Translations under genes and position numbers: made by a program
Part shown: positions 41,242 through 44,147 of the stretch, in pieces
Layout: each line of letters opens with the position of its first letter
Numbering within the stretch: position 1 is the stretch's first letter
Assembly: GCA_003220495.1 (NCBI GenBank)
Contig: QHSP01000019.1
Span: 1-44,147 of the forward strand
Length of the DNA stretch: 44,147 bases
Direction of reading: 5' to 3'
DNA from: Candidatus Rokuibacteriota bacterium
GTDB lineage: Bacteria; Methylomirabilota; Methylomirabilia; Rokubacteriales; CSP1-6
Notes under the pieces: generated by a model
The model's database searches: none
The model's input: only the letters and a program-made list of their open reading frames with translations
What the model was told of the DNA's origin: nothing

Positions 41242-41703
41242 ATGAGCGCCGAAGCGCGACTCAAGGAAAAGAACATCACGCTTCCGAAGCCGACCAGCCC
41301 GATGGCGAACTACGTCGGCGCCGTGCGGACCGGCAATCTTCTCTTCGTCTCGGGCCACGGTCCGGTTCGCGACGGCAAGGCGACGTCTCAGGGCAAGGTC
41401 GGCAAGGATCTCACGGTCGAGCAGGGCTATCAGGTTGCGCGCGAGGTCGGGCTCTCGCTGCTCGCCACGGTACGCGCGAACCTGGGCAGCCTCGACAAGG
41501 TCCGCCGCGTCGTCAAGGTGCTGGGCATGGTGAACTCGTCGGAGGGCTTCGGCGACCAGCCCAAGGTGATCAACGGCTTCTCCGACCTGATGGTCGAAGT
41601 GTTCGGCGAGGCTATCGGCAAGCACGCACGCTCGGCGGTGGGCATGGGCGGGCTACCCGTGAACATTCCAGTCGAGATCGAGATGGTCCTCGAGGTCGAG
41701 TGA
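41242..41703 (+). CDS. RidA family protein (Atu1372/YjgH-like)
   Basis: 153 residues. The fold landmarks are YVGAVRTGNLLFVSGHGPVRDGK near residues 24-46 (quoted as landmark) and HARSAVGMGGLPVNIPVEIE near the end; the Arg in ARSAV corresponds to Arg105, needed by RidA for enamine/imine deamination. A longer loop (SSEGFGDQPKVING) is typical of the Atu1372 branch. It detoxifies reactive imines from PLP or flavin enzymes. The 50-residue membrane peptide gene starts 4 bases after its stop. Confidence 0.92.
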   Translation: MSAEARLKEKNITLPKPTSPMANYVGAVRTGNLLFVSGHGPVRDGKATSQGKVGKDLTVEQGYQVAREVGLSLLATVRANLGSLDKVRRVVKVLGMVNSSEGFGDQPKVINGFSDLMVEVFGEAIGKHARSAVGMGGLPVNIPVEIEMVLEVE

Positions 41704-41707
41704 GGCC

Positions 41708-41860
41708 ATGGCTCTCCTGCTCGACCTCTGCATGATGCTGATCTCGCTGGTCTTCCTCGCGATCGTCGGTCTCGTCGCCGGCGTCGCGATCCCGGGACTG
41801 TTCATGGCCGCAGCCGCGCCGTGGCTCGACTGGATCCTGCCGCTCAAGAAGAAGTCGTAG
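41708..41860 (+). CDS. Small single- or double-span membrane peptide
   Basis: 50 residues, ATG at 41708 preceded by GAGG (41703-41706 region). Two hydrophobic stretches cover residues 2-24 and 25-40 (MALLLDLCMMLISLVFLAIV at the start), ending PLKKKS, so the C-terminus should stay in the cytoplasm. It starts 4 bases after ridA. Its last 17 bases overlap the 3' end of the convergent BtuF-like gene. I know no family for it; the spacing, ribosome-binding site and protein-like composition support it. Confidence 0.55.
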   Translation: MALLLDLCMMLISLVFLAIVGLVAGVAIPGLFMAAAAPWLDWILPLKKKS

Positions 41861-42671
41861 CGGCCGGATCGATCAAGCGAGGCAGCGCCCTCAAGGCCTC
41901 CGCGATCCGCGGTCCGTGCCACGAGAAGGGCTTGCCGTCGACGAGATGAATCCGCCCGCCCCGCACCGCGGGCACGTCCACGTATCCTGCGAAATCGGCG
42001 AGGTGCGCGCGTCTGAATCGAAACGGCTCGTCGGGGAGCAGAATCACCGCCGGTCGCCGGGCCGCCATCTCGTCCAGGGTCACTGTCGGGTACCGTTCCG
42101 GCCGCTCGGCGAACACGTTTCGCGCCCCGCAGACCCTCAGCATGTCGTGGATGTACGTATCGCGGTTGATCGTCATATACGGCCCGCGCCAGATCGGGTA
42201 GAACACGGCGACCGGCGGCCGCCGGGCCGCCGCGCTGACGACGCGGTCGTAGAGCGGCTCGATCTGCCCGAGAATCTCGGCCGCGCGTGCCTCGGTGCTC
42301 GTCACCGCGCCCAGGTCCGCGATCAGCTGGATGCCCTCGGCCACTGTGCGTGGATACGTGACCCAGACCGGGATCGACCACGATCTGAGCGTCTCGACGT
42401 GGTCGCGCAGGTTCTCTTCGATGTTCGCGATGACCAGGTCGGGCTCGAGTCGCCGTATCTTCTCGAGATCGGGATTCTTCTCGCCGCCGATGCGGGTCTT
42501 GCCACTGACGATCGCGTGCGGCTCCACGCAATAGACGGTGATCCCGACCAGCGCGTCGGCGAGGCCCAGGGCGCAGAGAGTCTCGGTGATGCTCGGGACG
42601 AGCGAGACGATTCGCCGAGGGGGCCGAGCGAGGTCGACGGCCACACCGGAGGCGTCGGCCCGCACCACCAT
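41844..42671 (-). CDS. BtuF-like helical-backbone metal/cobalamin-binding protein without signal peptide
   Basis: 275 residues from the ATG at 42671, which overlaps the stop of the small gene upstream by one base. The N-terminal lobe starts RIVSLVPSITETLCALGLAD (residues 20-39), with EPDLVIANIEENL later and a C-terminal lobe ending KPFSWHGPRIAEALRALP. This is the TroA/BtuF fold for vitamin B12, haem or siderophores. There is no signal peptide or lipobox, so it may be a cytoplasmic binding protein, as seen in other stand-alone members. No BtuC/BtuD genes are near. Confidence 0.87.
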   Translation of the reverse strand: MVVRADASGVAVDLARPPRRIVSLVPSITETLCALGLADALVGITVYCVEPHAIVSGKTRIGGEKNPDLEKIRRLEPDLVIANIEENLRDHVETLRSWSIPVWVTYPRTVAEGIQLIADLGAVTSTEARAAEILGQIEPLYDRVVSAAARRPPVAVFYPIWRGPYMTINRDTYIHDMLRVCGARNVFAERPERYPTVTLDEMAARRPAVILLPDEPFRFRRAHLADFAGYVDVPAVRGGRIHLVDGKPFSWHGPRIAEALRALPRLIDPAATTSS

Positions 42672-42853
42672 CACGCGATCCGCCGGCTCCGCAAGCGCTC
42701 GACGAGCGCGAGCGTCTCGCGAGTGCGCTCGGCGACCTCCCGATCCCACTTCATGACCTCGTCCAGCGGCGCCCGGTTGTCGATCGCGTCCTCGAGGCTG
42801 GTCACCGCCACGCTGAAGAGGTTCAGCACCCGCCGCGTCTCGTCACTCGGCAT
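42671..42853 (-). CDS. Small helical protein coupled to the BtuF-like gene
   Basis: 60 residues, ATG at 42853. It appears all-helical and charged (EVMKWDREVAERTRETLALV then an RLRSRR tail), probably a helical hairpin or coiled coil. Its TGA overlaps the ATG of the BtuF-like gene (TGATG), which supports real translation. No family recognised. It may be a small partner or a translational leader for the downstream gene. Confidence 0.65.
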   Translation of the reverse strand: MPSDETRRVLNLFSVAVTSLEDAIDNRAPLDEVMKWDREVAERTRETLALVERLRSRRIA

Positions 42854-42883
42854 CGACGTGTCTCTCCCCTCCGACGGGCGCCC

Positions 42884-43255
42884 TCACGCGTCCACGTCGA
42901 GCGCCGGTGAGTCTTTCCACTGCGGCTCGCCCTCGGGCTTGAAGTTGCGCGTGTTCACGAAGTGCAAGCCGTGATGCAGGTTCATCTTGAACTTGCCGCC
43001 GCCGTAGCGGCCGCCGATCCAGCCCGTCGGGTCTTCCAGGAACGCGTCCATCTCGCCCGAGGGCAAGCGTATCAGCCATTTGAAGCGGATCGTTCCGGCC
43101 CAGGGCTCTTGAACCCCGATGGTCGCGGTGAAATCGGGCCACACGCGCGCGAACTCTTCGAGGATCTCCCGGCGGGTGGGGCGCGCGAGGCCGCGATTGA
43201 TCAGGTTGCGCTTGAGATACGGCTCGATGAGGTCCCAGCACCACGAGGCAATCAC
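42884..43255 (-). CDS. Conserved-looking protein of unknown function
   Basis: 123 residues from the GTG at 43255; the frame extends to 43330 but enters the divergent gene with Arg-rich residues. Composition is that of a compact soluble protein, Trp- and Phe-rich: WCWDLIEPYLKRNLINRG, then EEFARVWPDFTATIG, WLIRLPSGEMDAFLEDP, and GGGKFKMNLHHGLHFVNT. The His-His-x2-His near residue 100 could bind metal. No family recognised. It ends 30 bases before the small helical gene and may be the first gene of that minus-strand set. Confidence 0.65.
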   Translation of the reverse strand: MIASWCWDLIEPYLKRNLINRGLARPTRREILEEFARVWPDFTATIGVQEPWAGTIRFKWLIRLPSGEMDAFLEDPTGWIGGRYGGGKFKMNLHHGLHFVNTRNFKPEGEPQWKDSPALDVDA

Positions 43256-43287
43256 TGCGGCGCGCAGTGTATCATGGCGTCGTGCGG

Positions 43288-44147
43288 ATGACCCTTCGGC
43301 GCTGCGCGCTCTGGGCGCTGCTCGCGGCAAGGCTCGTCGGAGGCTGGGGCGTGGGCTGGGACATCCGCTGGCATCTCGTCATCGGTCGCGACTCGTTCTG
43401 GATCGCCCCGCACGTCATGACCTATGCATCGGTCGTCGTCGCGTGCGCGATCTCGTTCGGCATGCTCGTCATCGAGACGTGGCGCGCGCGCGGCACCGCG
43501 TCGCCGGGCACGGTCACGATCGCTGGGCTCCGCGGCACCCGCGGTTTTCACCTGACCTGGTGGGGCATGGCGATCGTCATCCTGGCGGCGCCGATCGACG
43601 ACCTCTGGCATCGCCTCTTCGGGCTCGACGTGACCCTCTGGAGCCCGCCCCACCTGCTGGGCCTCGCGGGCTCCCAGGTCTCGAACCTCGGCGGTCTCCT
43701 GATCGCGCGCGAGGTGTACGACGCAGGGTGGCAGCGCTGGACGGCGCTCGCGGCGAGCGGAGTGTTCCTGCTCGGCACGTTCTACATCCTCGTGGACCAG
43801 TCGGTCCAGACCGCGTTCCATCGGGGCTCCGTCTTCTTCTTCACATTCCCGATCCTCGGCGCACTCGCCTTCACGTTCGCGCTCGTCCTGGCCGCGCGTC
43901 TCGCGCCGAGTCGTGGCATGCCGCTCGCCCTGGCGATCGGCGCCCTTGTCGTGCAGATCTCGATCCTGCTGATCGGGGACGTCGGCTTCGCGTTGCTCGA
44001 GCCGACCTCGACGATCGGGGAGGCGATCGCGGCCGATCCGACGTCCCCCGTCGCGGTGGCCCACGAGATGGCTCGCCGCAACGGGGTCGTGCCCGGGCGC
44101 TCGATGGTCCTGCGTTGGATTCCGTTGCTGCCGGCGGCGCTGATGAC
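43288..44147 (+). CDS. Polytopic membrane protein with duplicated Asp/His/Pro-His motif (3' end outside window)
   Basis: At least 286 residues from the ATG at 43288 (a GTG at 43282 is possible); open to the right edge. About seven hydrophobic helices. Two motifs recur: WDIRWHLVIGRDSFWIAPH near residues 24-42 and DDLWHRLFGLDVTLWSPPH near residues 103-121. Both fit D-x3-H-x3-G-x-D-x(2-3)-W-x2-P-H, at the ends of membrane helices. Such Asp/His sets often hold metal or haem. I do not recognise the family. It diverges from the unknown gene at 42884-43255 across about 30 bases. Confidence 0.75.
   Translation, partial: MTLRRCALWALLAARLVGGWGVGWDIRWHLVIGRDSFWIAPHVMTYASVVVACAISFGMLVIETWRARGTASPGTVTIAGLRGTRGFHLTWWGMAIVILAAPIDDLWHRLFGLDVTLWSPPHLLGLAGSQVSNLGGLLIAREVYDAGWQRWTALAASGVFLLGTFYILVDQSVQTAFHRGSVFFFTFPILGALAFTFALVLAARLAPSRGMPLALAIGALVVQISILLIGDVGFALLEPTSTIGEAIAADPTSPVAVAHEMARRNGVVPGRSMVLRWIPLLPAALM

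Noticed and set aside
43288-44147. Particulate methane monooxygenase subunit
   Set aside because: Only ligand spacing resembles PmoC; there is no overall similarity that I can see and no pmoA/pmoB neighbours in the window.

Overview
The window is about 44 kb of very GC-rich bacterial chromosome with genes packed on both strands. There are 48 protein-coding genes I can support, two of them cut by the window ends. I see no rRNA, tRNA, CRISPR array, transposase, integrase or phage gene. Many starts are GTG or TTG, and neighbouring genes often overlap by ATGA or GTGA (at 1175, 14965, 15603, 20826, 25591, 29156, 31931 and 38149). Branched-chain amino acid/amide type ABC transport, CaiB/BaiF CoA enzymes, F420-type (LLM and PPOX) oxidoreductases, LigAB dioxygenase and orphan molybdenum hydroxylase genes together suggest an uncultured soil or subsurface lineage such as Candidatus Rokubacteria/Methylomirabilota. 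That assignment rests on gene content only and is an inference.

Left part (1-12200). The 3' end of a possible 4-hydroxyphenylacetate hydroxylase-family gene meets a minus-strand block: acyl-CoA dehydrogenase, Tat-exported substrate-binding protein, LivH and LivM. The transporter ATPase genes are not in view. A 142-bp inverted repeat lies upstream of the dehydrogenase. To its right are a lactonase-like metallo-beta-lactamase (MBL) protein and an ACMSD-like amidohydrolase (plus), a PAP2 phosphatase and an RNase Z-like MBL protein (minus), then a plus-strand run of MmgE/PrpD protein, alpha-methylacyl-CoA racemase-like protein and MFS transporter.

Middle (12166-26025). A patatin-like lipase and a PHP-domain phosphoesterase diverge. 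A long minus-strand series follows from 22052 down to 14270: DUF1015 protein, molybdenum hydroxylase large subunit and formate-tetrahydrofolate ligase, then MBL protein, Hpt protein, response regulator with a Cys4 tail and pirin. Divergent from it is a plus-strand catabolic cluster: cupin, LigA-like and LigB-like extradiol dioxygenase subunits, acetamidase/formamidase, LLM oxidoreductase and F420-type PPOX protein. This looks like ring cleavage followed by amide hydrolysis.

Right part (26040-44147). A 562-residue protein with a nuclease-like but apparently dead N-terminal domain and a long disordered middle faces two tandem GAF-GGDEF proteins, the second with a broken GGDEF motif. Next come a haem-oxygenase-like diiron protein, a Rieske ferredoxin and a GlcG/HbpS protein, then a tiny HicB-like ORF coupled to a CoA transferase, an exported amidohydrolase and a nitronate monooxygenase. 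An HxlR regulator diverges from a MATE exporter. An LLM oxidoreductase is coupled to a crotonyl-CoA carboxylase/reductase-like gene. Two small envelope proteins, a NUDT19-like Nudix hydrolase, RidA, a 50-residue membrane peptide, a BtuF-like protein with a coupled small helical protein and an unknown protein follow. The window ends inside a polytopic membrane protein carrying two copies of an Asp/His/Pro-His motif.

The strongest leads are the diiron oxidase/Rieske/GlcG unit, the kinase-less phosphorelay operon, the terminal membrane protein with the duplicated metal-ligand-like motif, the dead-nuclease scaffold protein, and gene junctions rebuilt by short tandem duplications.
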